Part shown: positions 11,968-23,251 of the stretch, in pieces
Position numbering within the stretch: position 1 is the first letter of the stretch
How the letters are laid out: every line of letters begins with the position of its first letter
NCBI RefSeq assembly: GCF_040939455.1
Contig: NC_134106.1
Coordinates: 78,747,001-78,811,000, forward strand
Origin: Microcebus murinus
Taxonomy: Eukaryota; Chordata; Mammalia; Primates; Cheirogaleidae
Direction of reading: 5' to 3'
Length of the DNA stretch: 64,000 nucleotides
Notes under the pieces: generated by a model
What the model was told of the DNA's origin: nothing
The model's input: the letters and a program-made list of their open reading frames with translations, nothing else
Databases searched by the model: none
Made by a program: the position numbers and the translations under genes

Positions 11968-12767
11968 CAGTAAGTCCTTAATGGAAACTGTGGCTTTAAG
12001 GGAAATGACACATAAGGAAACCAATTTTACCACAGGCTAACTGACACAAATGAGAATGAAATTCCATGGGCATATTTCTGGTCACAGAAACATCACCAAA
12101 CTTCTACAAAAAGATTAAAACACTTCTAATATTAAACACTGAAATAAATGTGAGCTATATGTACCTTTAAGAAAGATTAATAAAAACAAGATAATTACCC
12201 AATATTTGGTGAGTTGGTGAGTGACAGCAAGTGTAGTGGTGGTGGTGGGGGTTCAATCAAGGAGTAAATGTTTGCAAAGTGAAAATTGTGAGGAGCGCTT
12301 CCTCCCACCCAGCAGTTCAAAAAGAGCAGTTTTGTACCACATCGCTTATTGTTGCGTGTTTGTATGACCATTGTAGAAGACTTTATACATTTTTATTTAA
12401 CAATACTATGTGTTCATTCCTTCATTCACTTGCCAACTCCCTTATTCCAGTTCAGGGCTGTGGGTGGCCGGAGCCTCTCCTGGTCGCTAAGGGCAGCAGG
12501 CGGGCACCAGCCCTGGCCAGGACGCCGTCCCCTCGTAGGGACACTTGCACACAAGCATACTCACACTGTGACCGCATATAAACATACCCCACGTGCACAG
12601 CTTTGGGATGTGGGAGGAAACTGGGCTGCCCGGAGAAAACCCACGCAGACGTGGGAAAAACATGCAGACTCCACACAGACAGTGGCCCCAGTGGGAACTT
12701 GATTTTTTTCCTCAACATTCCAACGAAATGACATTGAATGAAATGACATTATTTCAAGGACTTACTG
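11968..12767. mobile_element. MER6-like Tigger transposon, essentially full length (800 bp)
   Basis: Both ends are intact and bounded by TA: left TA at 11966-11967 then 'cagtaagtcctta', right 'aaggacttactg' then TA at 12768-12769. The right terminal region (12720-12767) shows the tandem 'aatgacattgaatgaaatgacatt' pattern, matching MER6 ends after CpG decay (AACGTCGTTTCGTT repeats). The interior carries the MER6 block 'gatgtgggaggaaac' followed by 'cggagaaaacccacgcag' and 'gcagactccacacagaca'. It is non-autonomous and has no transposase. Several overlapping open frames here are incidental. Confidence 0.8.
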
Positions 12768-12769
12768 TA

Positions 12770-14395
12770 TGCTTCCTAAATTAGCACGCTAAAAACTCTT
12801 TTAAATGTCTTAAAAGTATAACAACTACATAAATAATTTCCAGTTCTGATCTCTAGTATGTTTTCAAAGTATGATGAATATATATGGTTATATCAAGTAC
12901 AGAAATAGGAAAGAAAAAACAAATTGCATTGCTTCTCTTAAATAACATTACCAGAAGTCATATAGCAAGTTAGGTGGCTAGTACTAAACACTAGCATTTC
13001 ACTGTCAAGAGGAGAGCATTCAAGTGAAACCAGCATTAAAAATAAGGGACGTGTATGGGTAATTTACACATTTGAAAGTATTATCAGATACTATGGTTTT
13101 ACGTGTAGTAATATTTTCAACTCTCTATAGCAAAAAAATAAATAAATAAACGAAATACATTGCAATGATAAACCTCATTAATGGACAAAGATAAAAATTT
13201 GTACTTTTTGTTTGACATGATTCATGTTTAAGCCTTTTTTTAAAAAAAATGCTGACTCAAATATAAAGAAGAAAAAAACTATAAAAATGCTACAAAAACT
13301 TGGATGGAATATGTAGATGACAACATGCAGTCCAATGGACACACGCGGATGGGGCCAGTGAGGTTACTGTCTCTCAGCTTCAGTCTCACCCCTCTGCCCT
13401 CCTGTTTTGTGTTGCTGAGGCTGTACTCCACAAACCACCTTTCAAGGAAGTACTGCTATTGCAAGGAGCACATCTCTATTTGTTTTCTCCCCTGCATTCT
13501 TCCTCTAACTCATTCATCCCATCTGCTCAGCCCCTTCTGCATGTGGCAAGTGTTCTAAGATACTGAACATCTACTTCTTCTTGAGGTATTTTTAGCCTCT
13601 CATTTCTTAGTTCTGTTAATGTGCATTGCAGAGCTAGAACAACAGAAAACATAAAAATCAAGTATTTGTAATGCCTCGGTCCTCTAATGTAGTATTGAAG
13701 TTCTCCCAAGTACAAGAAACTATAAAACCTTCACAGTAAAATATTTACAAATACCCATGAAAAGATATTGAGGTTTCAGAACCCATGCTTTACTATTGGG
13801 ACCAGAAGTATAATCTCATAGACTTTTAGGTACTTGGGCTGCTAACATTCCCTTGGTCTTCTAGCCATGTTTCTGCAAATGCCTTTGTGATTTCTAATGG
13901 TATGCATCAGAATGAGACAGGTAAATGCCAAAAGGCAAAGCCATTCATTCTCAAGAGGAGCTTCTGGACCTTTGGGATTTCTTTAGCGATCACCCCAAAG
14001 TTTGTGAGCTCAGAACAGATTCTGCATTAGAGTGGTCTCTTGTTTCACATTGGGTATACACTAACTGAACACCTAACACACTAACTGAACACCTCCAGAC
14101 TCACTGCAAAGTCTATAAAGTGTGGCCAAATGGCCCTGCAACATAGCCGCAGGCTGCTGTATACACCTCACAGGGACTAGGACACCTGTGACAGGTACCA
14201 GTGGAGCCATTTAGTCAGGGCTTTGAGTTTTAGTCAAAAGGACTGATATAATAGCATCTATTAAAAATGTATCTGCAGACATAAAATAAGATACAAAAGT
14301 ATTGTATTTCCATCTCTAACAGGTCAGATGACCAAATGCACAAAGAAAACACAAAACAAAATACTACCAAGTAAACTAGATTATCTCGGCTAAGA
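12770..14395. other. Unique DNA
   Basis: No transposon family was recognised with confidence. It includes AT-rich sequence (12780-13300), a more pyrimidine-rich patch at 13340-13560, and the short tandem duplication at 14058-14094. Confidence 0.35.
14058..14094. repeat. 20-bp tandem duplication
   Basis: The unit 'acactaactgaacacct' plus three bases occurs twice back to back with no difference in the shared 17 bases. That implies a fairly recent duplication. Confidence 0.85.
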
Positions 14396-14399
14396 CTTA

Positions 14400-14600
14400 T
14401 TGTAGGTTTTGCTCGGTGAATTTCTCTAGGCCTCGGTCAGGTTTACTTTCGTTTTGATTTTATTTTACTACAACAAATAATGGGATATGTTAATTGGGCT
14501 CCTCTGTAATTACACCTGGATCGATTTGGCCATTGGTGGGCTTCGTTTTGTTACTAATGAAATTTTTACTGCTGAAAATAAATGAAATAATTTATAAAGG
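14400..14600. promoter_or_regulatory. Putative conserved noncoding element with homeodomain sites
   Basis: This is unique sequence that retains CpGs (gctcggtg, cctcggtc, ttcgtttt, gatcgat, cttcgtttt). It holds two homeodomain-type cores close together (TTAATTG and GTAATTAC, 14490-14512) and a CCATTGG box near 14531. The combination of CpG retention, ordered TAATTA-type cores and absence of repeats is typical of developmental enhancers. Conservation itself cannot be seen from one sequence. Confidence 0.35.
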
Positions 14601-14874
14601 AAACAGCATGATCTAGAAAAAAGCCTGTCTGCTCCGAAGCAGGGGGGATTTGACCTAGGTCCAGCTCTGCAAATGACCCAAATAGGTCACTGAAAACAAG
14701 TCATCTCTTTGTTCTCTATTTTCCAGTAGACGTAGAGTAGCTAACATGTTTTCATTTGGGTTGAGGAGCACGCAGACTTCACAACACAAAGCTTCTCTTG
14801 TCCCACCATCCGGGGTCTGCACTTGGGAGGCACCGTCGTGATGAGCATTTCACATGCCAGCGCGCTCAACTCAC

Positions 14875-14929
14875 AAACCTCCCCAGGACCACAACTGGAA
14901 ATCATCTTATCCACAACACCCCTTAGCTG
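14875..14929 (-). CDS. Candidate internal exon (55 nt), gene unknown
   Basis: On the minus strand a strong acceptor (a pyrimidine tract ending 'cccctggttttccag') precedes a 55-base segment that is followed by GTGAGT. The last exon base is T rather than G, which weakens the donor. The frame reads QLRGVVDKMISSCGPGEV and stays open downstream to a stop near 14742. CpGs are retained in the flanking 14820-14870 block. I do not recognise the peptide. It may be a coding exon, a noncoding-transcript exon, or chance. Confidence 0.2.
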
Positions 14930-15049
14930 CTGGAAAACCAGGGGAAAAAGTTTACTTTTTTTTTTGCCTGAAGTCTGTTCATTTATAATGTGAGGGAACT
15001 TGTTTGGGTCTCCGAAATTCAAACAAGTACCACTTACTCGCTTCATATA

Positions 15050-15400
15050 AACAGAAACGCAACTCCATGTAAATATTCTTTATGAATATTTCGTAGCACA
15101 TTGGAATTAAATTAGTGACTAACGATGAAAGCCAAGAAGGTAATCCACTCAGATGTCGCACTGAAATTGTCTCTAAATTCATTCCTTAAATCCAAACCAG
15201 AATCCCAAACGCCTGTCTCTTATTACAAAGGCGTTCTCTGTGTTACGGAGCAGTGCCCTCGACAAATGCCGTCTAAATCCCTCTTGCATAAAGCTTGTGT
15301 ATCCTTGAGTCTAGCCCTGCACCCATTAAGTTGTAAACGAATTTTATTTGCTGAACAAATGTTAATGCCGTTCTACGTTAATGGTTAATGTTAGGAAAAG
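15050..15400. promoter_or_regulatory. Putative conserved noncoding element
   Basis: CpG-retaining unique sequence (tttcgtag, aacgatg, gtcgcac, aacgcc, ggcgttc, tacggag, ctcgac, gccgtc, aacgaat, gccgttctacgtta). This is far denser in CpG than neighbouring AT-rich DNA, and it contains GTTAATGGTTAATG (two GTTAAT half-sites). It resembles a conserved, possibly unmethylated regulatory element. Confidence 0.3.
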
Positions 15401-15529
15401 CACCTAAGTATTAAGCACTGGAACCTTTAAGGATGAGATACAGTGTAACTTAGAAAACTGCCTGTTACAAACATATGTCAGCCATGAGGGCTTCCAGCCC
15501 TTATCGCCCATCTTCACAGAACTCACTTG

Positions 15530-15850
15530 TAATTTCTCCCTCGGTTAAGAGAATTTTGCAATAACACAGAGATTTATTAGTTCCCAGGATCAAAACTCTC
15601 TGAGTAAGAATAAAAAATAATTATGCTTTAGAACACAACGCAATATCCAGATGACTGGAAAACAGTCACCTCAGCAAAAGCAGGAGGAAGAAGTTAAAGA
15701 TGAGGTTGGTAACACTGGCCATAAAACCTCTGCGAGTTTTAAGTGCCTAAATGCACGATCTGGCACTTCCAAATCGTTAACGCGTGGAAACAGGAAACCT
15801 TGCGTTCACAGCAAAATGCCTGAGTGGTTTCATTAAGGAGCCGGGGGGAC
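15530..15850. promoter_or_regulatory. Putative conserved noncoding element
   Basis: A unique, repeat-free segment with retained CpGs around 15730-15845 (tgcgag, cacgat, atcgttaacgcgtgg, tgcgttc). A GTTAACGCG word lies at about 15777. The 61-residue frame starting at 15651 is short and unsupported. Confidence 0.25.
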
Positions 15851-15864
15851 TTCTCCATTTAGTA

Positions 15865-16118
15865 AGACAGCTCAGTAGTTGAGAGAGAGGCTGCTGGTGC
15901 GAGATGTCTTTGTTAAAATCCCAGCTCTACCACTCTAGCTGTGTGTAACCTCCGGCAAGTTGTGTTTAATTTCTCTTCGCTTCAGTGTTCTCATCTGTAA
16001 AATGGGGATGTTAACAGTGCCTACCTCCTGAGGCAGCCGCCAGGGTTATATGGGTTAACACAAGGAACTTAGAAGCGTGCCCCTGTACGTACGTAATGAG
16101 CGTTCAATAAATGTCAGC
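15865..16118 (+). mobile_element. MIR, near full length
   Basis: The order is as in MIR: a degenerate 5' part, 'aatcccagctctaccactc', 'agctgtgtgtaacc', 'tcatctgtaaaatgggg', 'gcctacctcctgaggc', and the tail 'gagcgttcaataaatgtcagc'. This is one of the best-preserved MIRs in the window. Confidence 0.85.
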
Positions 16119-16139
16119 GCTTCATGATTTGGTCATTGC

Positions 16140-17330
16140 TATTGTACAGGGGATATACTGCAATTGAGAAGGGAGCTGACTAAAAACCATGGCCCTTCCT
16201 CACTGGAGGTCTCTAAATGCTCTGACTGCATTTTCTGTTTTCTCTAGTATGGACTCTGCCCCTCACTCCACAGAAACAGCACTCAGAAAGGTCATCCGTG
16301 ATGTTTCTGTTGCCTAATCCATTGGGTGGGTTTAGATCCTCATCTTTCTTGTCCTCTCAGAAACTCAAAACACTATTGAGCTTGAAACTCTCTCCTTGGA
16401 TTCTGTGACTTCTCACCATCATCATCATTGTTCCTCAGCTTTTCTGGTCACTCCCTCTCCCTCCTGTTTGTCAGTGGATCTTCCTTCCTTTGGTCTCAAA
16501 ATGTCAGAATTTAGGCTCTCATTGTTTCTCAGTCTCTAGTCTCTGTCCAGGGAAATTTACTCATTTCTATGGCTTTATTAGCAATGACAAGCTAATTAAT
16601 CCAAATGTTGACCTGAAGCTCAGACCTCTGCTCTGACCTCCAGACCCGCATTTGTTATTCTGTGTTCTCCATGTTTACGTGAATGTCTCAAAGGTACTTC
16701 AAACTCAGCATGTACAAAAATGAATTTATGATTTCCCCCTCCCTCTAAAACCAGGGTCTCCCCTGACACTTCCCAAGGCACTGAGAGCACCACCAAGAAT
16801 CTTTCCTGCAATAGACTCCCACCCTCTCTTGCTTTTCCTCCTCTTCTCCCTTGATCCATTCCCCATAGCAGCCAGAGTGGTGCATTTAAACTGCCAATCT
16901 GATCACACCACTCTCTGCTCAAATGCTTCTGGCTTCCTGCCTGATGGGATCTTGAAGGTGGCTGAGAAGGCACAGTGTGATCTTGCTCCATCTGCCTCTC
17001 CTGCCTGGCTCCTGCTGCCCACTCTCTAGCCACCGTGGCCTTCCTCATCCTTTCCGGGACTCTAACAAGCCATCCTCTTCCATTTCCTCTGCTTGGAACC
17101 CTCACCATCCCTCTCTTTAGGATGATTTCCTATTCATCCTCCAACTCCCAGTTCAAATGTTACTTCCTCAGGAAAGCCTTTCCTGATCCAAAATTAGGTC
17201 ATTTACCCTATAGCAAAATTCCCCAAAACCCTAGTATTTAGCACAGTTAACATCACATCTTCATTTCTGTGGTCATTTTTCATGACGCTCCTCTTCCTCC
17301 GTAACAGAGAGCCATCACCTAAAAACGAAG
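16140..17330 (+). mobile_element. L2 LINE, 3' ORF region and 3' UTR
   Basis: Sense L2 landmarks occur in order: 'gaaactctctccttggattc' (about 16385), a cactccctctccctcctg block, 'agacctctgctctgacct' with 'ccagacccgcatt' (about 16620), 'tcaaaggtacttcaaactca', 'cagccagagtggtgcattt' (about 16870), 'tcaaatgttacttcctcagg' and 'aaagcctttcctgatcc' (about 17150). All L2 reading frames are broken. The 162-residue antisense frame at 16620-17108 is the reverse strand of this repeat. Confidence 0.8.
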
Positions 17331-19700
17331 GCTGCAACTAACGTACCCCGGTGACCCTGACCACATTGGATTCACCCGGCCTGGTCACAAGGGCAGAGAA
17401 ATGGATAAGGAAAACTGGGCTCTGCAAAGACGGTCCCTGGAAACCTGGCATAAAAAGACCAATACATCATGTCTGTGATTTACAGCAAATGGAATCTGTT
17501 TGTGAGCCACTGCAATGATATTCATCATTTTCCTTTGGGAGATCCTGTTCTTCCCTCCCTCCCCAACTTACTCATTCAACAAAACTGTGAACTCTAAATT
17601 CCAGACATTGCAGCCACAGTCTGGGAGGAATGCTGGTGTGTGACAGATACACAAAAAATACTATCTGCTATAAATGAGAAGGAGCCCCGTACTTGTGTTT
17701 GGAGGAGAGAGCATGCTTAGGGTAATAGGAGGATGTGGTCTTGGAGAATGGCTGATGTGACTGAGGCAGGACACAGCCAGAAAAACCTTCCAGGAAAAAC
17801 TGGGAACACTGACGCCGTGCTCTAGGAGGACCTCTCCAAATACCAACTACTACCACTAACACCTTAGGCTGACGGGTGGCAGGAGGGAGTAAAAGGCTCA
17901 AATGGGTGCCATAGGCACCACCATCACCAACGTTTCCCCCAAGTCTGTACTGCCTGCCTCCCATCCTGGAGCACTCATTGGTTCTAGGAAGAGTGGAACA
18001 CAGGGAGCTCAGCGGCCTCCTAACCCAGCCACGCTCTCCACTGCCCCTGGGCACACGCGTGGGAAGTTCAGACTGCCTACGGATACAAACCAATGCCCCG
18101 GCCCTTTGTTCCACACCTGATGGGAGGAGTGTCACAGCTGAGTAGCATCAGTGGTGGGTGGTGTCACAAGTCAGTATCTTGGGAAGGTAGGGTGGGTGGG
18201 GGGCTCTAAGGCTCTCATCAGCTCTCTTCAAAAAACAACCATTCTAAAGATTTAACAACTCTTGACTGCAGCAATCAGTCTTACTCTAATTGAATTTTAC
18301 TTTACCTAAACTATATCCTTTGGGTGTGTGAATTATTCAAACTTCAAGCCCTGCTTGGGGAACAGAAAGGGAAGGGCACAGGACAGAATTCTCCCATATC
18401 CTCAGGAAAGCCAAGAGAGGATAAGAGGGGTAGAATTTTTCTAATCAGGGAAGCCCAAGAGGGGACTGGTGTTGCTCTGGCATTACCATTCTGTGGTTTT
18501 AACCACCATAATCAATTAAGGGAGATGGGTTAAAATGGGATATTTGGACTCCAAACATAAAAAATATGTTGACAGAGAAAAATAGGAAAAGTTATAGCAA
18601 CATCTTATACTACTTGTTCTTTAAGCTGAAACAAACCCCTAGAACAAAGATAATATAGATATAAAATACAATAGGTATCTTATTCAACATATATTTAAAT
18701 ACCAGAAATGAAGCTACCTGCTTTGACAATTATTTTCTATGTAAATCTCTGCCAGAAAAAAAAATCATTATGAATTCAGCAAGTCAAACTTCAATGACTT
18801 ATTCTGGTCAATTTGAGAGTTATACAAAATACTACCTTCCAGAAAGAAAAAAAAAATCTTGCTTTTGAAAATAGTTAAGGTAAAATTTTAAACCAAGTAA
18901 TTATATTGCTAGAATTCACCAGCAATTCCAGAAAAAGTGTGCAAAAGTTAGGACCATATTAAAATTAAAGTTTTTTTTTTTTTTTTTAACAGTGAAATTC
19001 CATATCATCTGGCCTAATTTTTCTTGGTGCTTTGCCCAGGGTAATATCAGCTTTTTGAGAACTTGAGTAAATTATTAGGTTATCCTTCTGAAAAAAATAT
19101 GAGTGAAGAAAAAGTACAGGTTGATGATAACACCCTACTCAGAACAACACTGACATGGCGAACAGCCCAAGCGAAGTCAGGCTGCAGGTGAAACTGGTCC
19201 ATGGAGGGGTCCACGCTGGACGTGGCAGGGATGAAAAGGACAGGCGCCCAGGGAGCAATGTGGAAAATAAAAACAAGTAAAATGGCATAGAAATAAATTT
19301 TCAGACTCTGAGCATTGCCTGTCAGGTGCTCCTGATTCTAATTAAGTTTAGAAGAAAAACAACAGGGCAACCCCTGCCTGACTCAAAAAGTACAGACCCT
19401 TCATGGATGCTCTTAGACCACAGGGTACTAAACAGGGCATCCAAACGTGAGCACTGCCATATTTTTTAACCTTAATTCCGTTCTTCTGGTGTCCAGCGGA
19501 TCCCTTAATACAGCATCACCTCAGCCTGTGCAAAGGCACCCAGACGGGGTGTGGCTCCTAGACTTCTAGAACAGGTGTTATTCACAAGTGCCATTTCATC
19601 AACCTACCCTCAAAAAAGGTAAATGTCAGACAACAAATGATGGGCTCCCTTTGATCAGTTAACCACACGTTTCCTTTCTATTTGGAATCTATGCCCAACA
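17331..19700. other. Unique DNA
   Basis: About 2.4 kb in which I recognise no gene or repeat beyond A/T homopolymers (for example a T-run at about 18971-18988). The 155-residue minus-strand frame at 17668-18135 has no family resemblance and no splice or promoter context. Confidence 0.35.
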
Positions 19701-19729
19701 AGCTGATAAGATTCAAAGAATAATCTTAC

Positions 19730-19777
19730 CCGAATTATTTCTTCAACACAGCTGTTGCTTTCTCCAGATCTATTCTC
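19730..19777 (-). CDS. Best candidate coding exon in the window (48 nt, in frame), gene unknown
   Basis: Read on the minus strand, a long pyrimidine tract ends in 'tttcctttgctttcag', a strong acceptor. Then come 48 bases, then GTAAGATT, a strong donor preceded by GG. Forty-eight is a multiple of three. Only one phase is open through the whole segment, reading ENRSGESNSCVEEIIR, a hydrophilic peptide with normal protein composition. Such a short in-frame exon would suit a cassette exon in a large-intron gene. I do not recognise the peptide. A noncoding-RNA exon or a cryptic splice pair remains possible. Confidence 0.4.
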
Positions 19778-20690
19778 CTGAAAGCAAAGGAAAAAAAGAG
19801 AAAATGAAGCCAGAGGGAATAGATTCGTGGTCACAAACAGATGACATGCAAGCTTCCAAATTAGTGGGGAAAAGACTTTAATAGAGTTTTGGACAGAGGG
19901 AATATCTAAATTGGGACTTGCTGACCAAATCCTTTCCTTAATGGTTTGCTCCCATTGTGGCTACTGCCTGTCACCCTTCCCCAGCCTGAAGTGCCAACAC
20001 ACCCACCCCAGAGGCTCAGCTCTGGGTCTCCAACCACGGTGCCTTTAAGCAGGGCAGACTCCTAGGAGCATGGAACACAAGCTGCAGGTGTGAGCTTCAT
20101 ACACCTGGGGCTCCATCCAAGTGTGGACACCACGGCCTTGGCAATAAAAGTGGATCCAGTTTATCCACCTCGTATGGGCCGTGGTACAATGGCTGCCGGG
20201 TACAATGGCTGCTACAGCTTAAGTAAAAGTCTGGTAGTTGACAGTCCTCAAAGCCTAGATAGAGATACTGACTTGATGGGCTGAAAACTGAAAAACCAAA
20301 AGCAGCAACATCCTCTGGCCGCTGGCATGGCACACTGGGTGTCACACTCCAGGGCCACTTGTTCTGTCACTCACACTGCCCTGTGCTGTGGAGATATGAA
20401 CAGGCTCTGGGGTGTGGTGGCTCAGGTCACAGCTGACTCTGGGGAACATTTTAAGTTTCAAAGATGCCTCTAGTTACATAGTCTGTAGCACAGGAAATGG
20501 CTTTGTGGGGACAGGCGCAGCATATGCTGGGGAAGTGCCTATCTGTGGCCTTAGGGAGATCACTTCTCTTGCTCCCATAATGCAAGGATGTTCACCGCAC
20601 TCGGTGTGACATGCTAGAAATGAGGCTTTCTTCACAATCTCTTCCCAAAGCCCACTTTCCTTTCTTCCTCACTGTTCTCTCTCCACCAGG
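19778..20690. other. Unique DNA
   Basis: No recognised repeat apart from the 16-bp tandem duplication at 20183-20213. The composition is more GC-rich than the surroundings. Confidence 0.35.
20183..20213. repeat. 16-bp tandem duplication
   Basis: 'ggtacaatggctgcc' is followed immediately by 'ggtacaatggctgct' (one spacer base, one difference at the end). Confidence 0.8.
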
Positions 20691-20985
20691 AATGCTGTCT
20701 GCAGCTCTCCCCTTTTTCCTAGTTAATCCCAAGTCCCCCTCCAGGCAGCAGCTCCACCCCGGCTCCCTCAGGGCGGCCATCCCTGACTGGGAAGCACGCC
20801 CCACAACAGCACCTGCTTCTTCACAGCCCTCGTCACAACCGCACATCAGCGATGGATGAGCTCGCCAGTACCATGCCCTCCCTCTGGAACACGCACTCCA
20901 TAAATTCAGGAGCTTTCCGTCCTACCTACGGCACTGCGCTTCACACTGTGGAGTGTGTGCAATAAATATTTGCCAGTGGTCGGAG
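20690..20985 (+). mobile_element. L2 3'-end fragment
   Basis: Sense L2 3' features: a 'ccatccctgactgg' block (the L2 ccttccctgacc motif), 'catgccctccctctggaac', a ctccataaattcagg block (L2 ctccatgagggcagg) and the end 'gtgtgcaataaatatttgcc'. The overlapping 82- to 84-residue frames are incidental. Confidence 0.6.
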
Positions 20986-21269
20986 TATGCAGAAACCAAT
21001 GAATTGACTTCCTGCAGTTCTTCTGATGAAACCGAGGCCTGTCACAATCAGCTCTGGGACTTTTACTTGTTGCAAAGGCTCCACCAAAGAGCAAACCACC
21101 GCAATCCCCATCCCCCTGCATGTGCCACCCCATGTCCTCTTCCTGGGTGTAGAAACACTACTCTTCACACTGGGTAAGGGCCCAGAGAGAAGGAAGACAG
21201 GTGAAGCTTGAAAAGGTGATTGGGACCTTCTCCTACCCAGAATTAGGGGATTTACCCACATCTCCCTCT

Positions 21270-21366
21270 CCCACTACAGGCCCAGAAAGTTTACATGACT
21301 TGACCAAGACCACGTAACAGTGGAGCCTGGACCCGGAACACAGCATGCCCGATGCTCAGTCATGTA
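21270..21366 (+). mobile_element. MIR 3' fragment
   Basis: 'gacttgaccaagaccacgta' followed by 'acagtggagcctggacccgg' and a gatgctcag end corresponds to the MIR segment around 'cttgcccaaggtcacacagc'. It is diverged. Confidence 0.5.
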
Positions 21367-21602
21367 CATTTTGTCCCCAATAACAAAGGCTGTGCTTGAA
21401 ATATATCTGTTCCCTTAGGAATCCTGAGTTTATTTGTCCAAATTATTTCATTACCAGGGTTTCTATGAGGTTAATATAGTTTGGGAACTTTTTTTTATTG
21501 TGGTTAAATACACATGACATCTACCATTTTACCCATTTTAAAGCATACAATTTACTGGTGTTAAGTACATTCACAATGTCATCACCACTATTTAGCTCTA
21601 AA

Positions 21603-22985
21603 ATTTTTTAAAAATATATTTCAAAGTCTTATCGGGATATGAATGTTTTTGGTTACACAGATCGGCGTTTGTAATGCTTGAGTTAGGGTTATAAGTGTGC
21701 CTGTCACCCAGATAGTGTTTACTGTATCCATTAGGTAGGTTTTACCTATCCCCTTTCTCTCTCCCCTCATTTGATTTCCTCTGAGTTATACTTCCCTCTA
21801 TACACATCGTGCTCGTCAGTTAGTTCCAATTTAATAGTGAGTACATGTGGTGTTTCTTTTCCATTCTTGAGATATGTCACTTAGGAGAATGGTCTCCAGT
21901 TCCACCCCTATTGTTGAAAAAGGCACCAAGTCATCCTTCATGACTGAGTAGTACTTCATGGTATATATACACCACATTTTGTTAATCCATTTACGAACTC
22001 ACGGGCATTTGGGTTGATTCAATATCCTTGCAATTGTGAACTGTGCTGCAATAAACATTCAGGTACAGGTGTCTTTTTGATAAAATGACTCCTTTTCCTA
22101 GTAGTGGGATTTCTGGGTCGAATGGTAGATCTACTTTTAGTTCTTTGAGGAATCTCTGTACTGTTTTCCATAGACATTGTACTAATTTGCAGTCCCACCA
22201 ACAGCATAAAAGTGTTCCTTTTCTCTCTGCATCTATACCAGCATCTATTGTCTTGGACTTTTTAATAAAAGCTATTCTAACAGGGGTAAGGTGATATTTT
22301 ATTGAGGTTTTACTTTGCATTTCCCTGATGGTTAGTGACGTTGAGCATTTTGTCCTGTTTGTTGCCCATTAGTCTATCTTCTTTTGAAAAGCTTCTGTTC
22401 ATGTCCTTTTGCCCACTTTTTAATGGAGTTGTTTTCTTGCTATTTGTAGATTCTGGTTATTATTAATAGCCCTTCACTGGATATATAGCTTGCAAATATT
22501 TCCTCCCATTCTGTAGGTTGTCTGTTTGCTCTATTGATTATTTGCTTAGCTGTGCAGAAGCTTTTTAATCTAATCAGGTCCATTTATTTATTTTTGTTGT
22601 TTCTGTGATTGTCATTGAGATCTTCTTCATAAATTCTTTGCCTAGGCCAACATCTAGAAGTGTTTTTCCAACATCAACTTCTAGAATTCTTATGGTTTCA
22701 TGCCTTACATTTAAGTCTTTTATCCATTTTGAATAAATTTGTGAGTGGTGAGAGATACAGATCCTGTTTCATTCTTCTGCCTGTGGCTATCCAGTTGTCC
22801 CAGCACCATTTACTGAATAGGGATTCTTTTCCCCGGTGTATATTGTTGTCTGTTTTGTCAAAGATCACTTGGCTGTATGTGGATGGTTTTATGTCTGAGT
22901 TTTCTGTTCTGTTTCATTGGTCTATGTCTCTATTTTGTGCCAATACAATGCTGTTTTGGTTATTATAGTTCTAGAAATTTTTATC
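21603..22985 (-). mobile_element. Younger L1, 5'-truncated, with strepsirrhine-type 3' end
   Basis: Antisense L1 3' UTR and the end of ORF2. On the minus strand 22085-22270 encodes ELKVDLPFDPEIPLLGK and KRHLYLNVYC-type sequence, the hallmark of the L1 ORF2p C terminus. The 3' UTR complement ('gttagttccaatttaatag', 'gagtacatgtggtgtttctt', 'cacttaggagaatggtctcc') is the type I associate with lemur/galago L1. Flanks look like a target duplication: 'ctctaaaatttttta' at the left and 'ttctagaaattttta' at the right. It has frameshifts and is inactive. It inserted into the old L1 listed separately. Confidence 0.75.
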
Positions 22986-23046
22986 ATGCCACATGGAGAC
23001 TCCATGCTTATTAATCAGTCATTCCCCATTCCTCTTTACCCTAAGC

Positions 23047-23251
23047 CAGGCATCCTCAAACTACGGCCCGCCGAGGACATTTATCCGGCCCGCCAGGTGT
23101 TTTTGTCATCACTGCCTGTCCTGCTTAGCAGCCGACTAGTCCCAGACCCAAAGTGCACATGACTGGAATGTGCGCTGCACTCTCCAACGGCCCTCCAATG
23201 GTCTGAAGGACAGTGAACTGGCCCCCTGTTTAAAAAGTTTGAGGACCCCTG
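23047..23251. mobile_element. Non-autonomous hAT transposon (205 bp) with perfect 8-bp target duplication
   Basis: The ends are inverted: left 'caggcatcctcaaact', right 'agtttgaggacccctg'. The element is flanked by identical 8-mers CCCTAAGC (23039-23046 and 23252-23259), the length expected of hAT transposons. The interior is GC-rich and codes for nothing. It sits inside the old antisense L1, so it is younger than that L1. I associate this end sequence with strepsirrhine genomes, but the family name cannot be confirmed here. Confidence 0.85.

Noticed and set aside
16620..17108. 162-residue minus-strand open frame
   Set aside because: It is the reverse strand of an L2 LINE.
17668..18135. 155-residue minus-strand open frame
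   Set aside because: No splice, promoter or domain evidence, low-complexity stretches, and no supporting context.
21991..22320. 109-residue frame on the minus strand
   Set aside because: It is the C-terminal part of L1 ORF2p in a dead, truncated L1, not a host gene.
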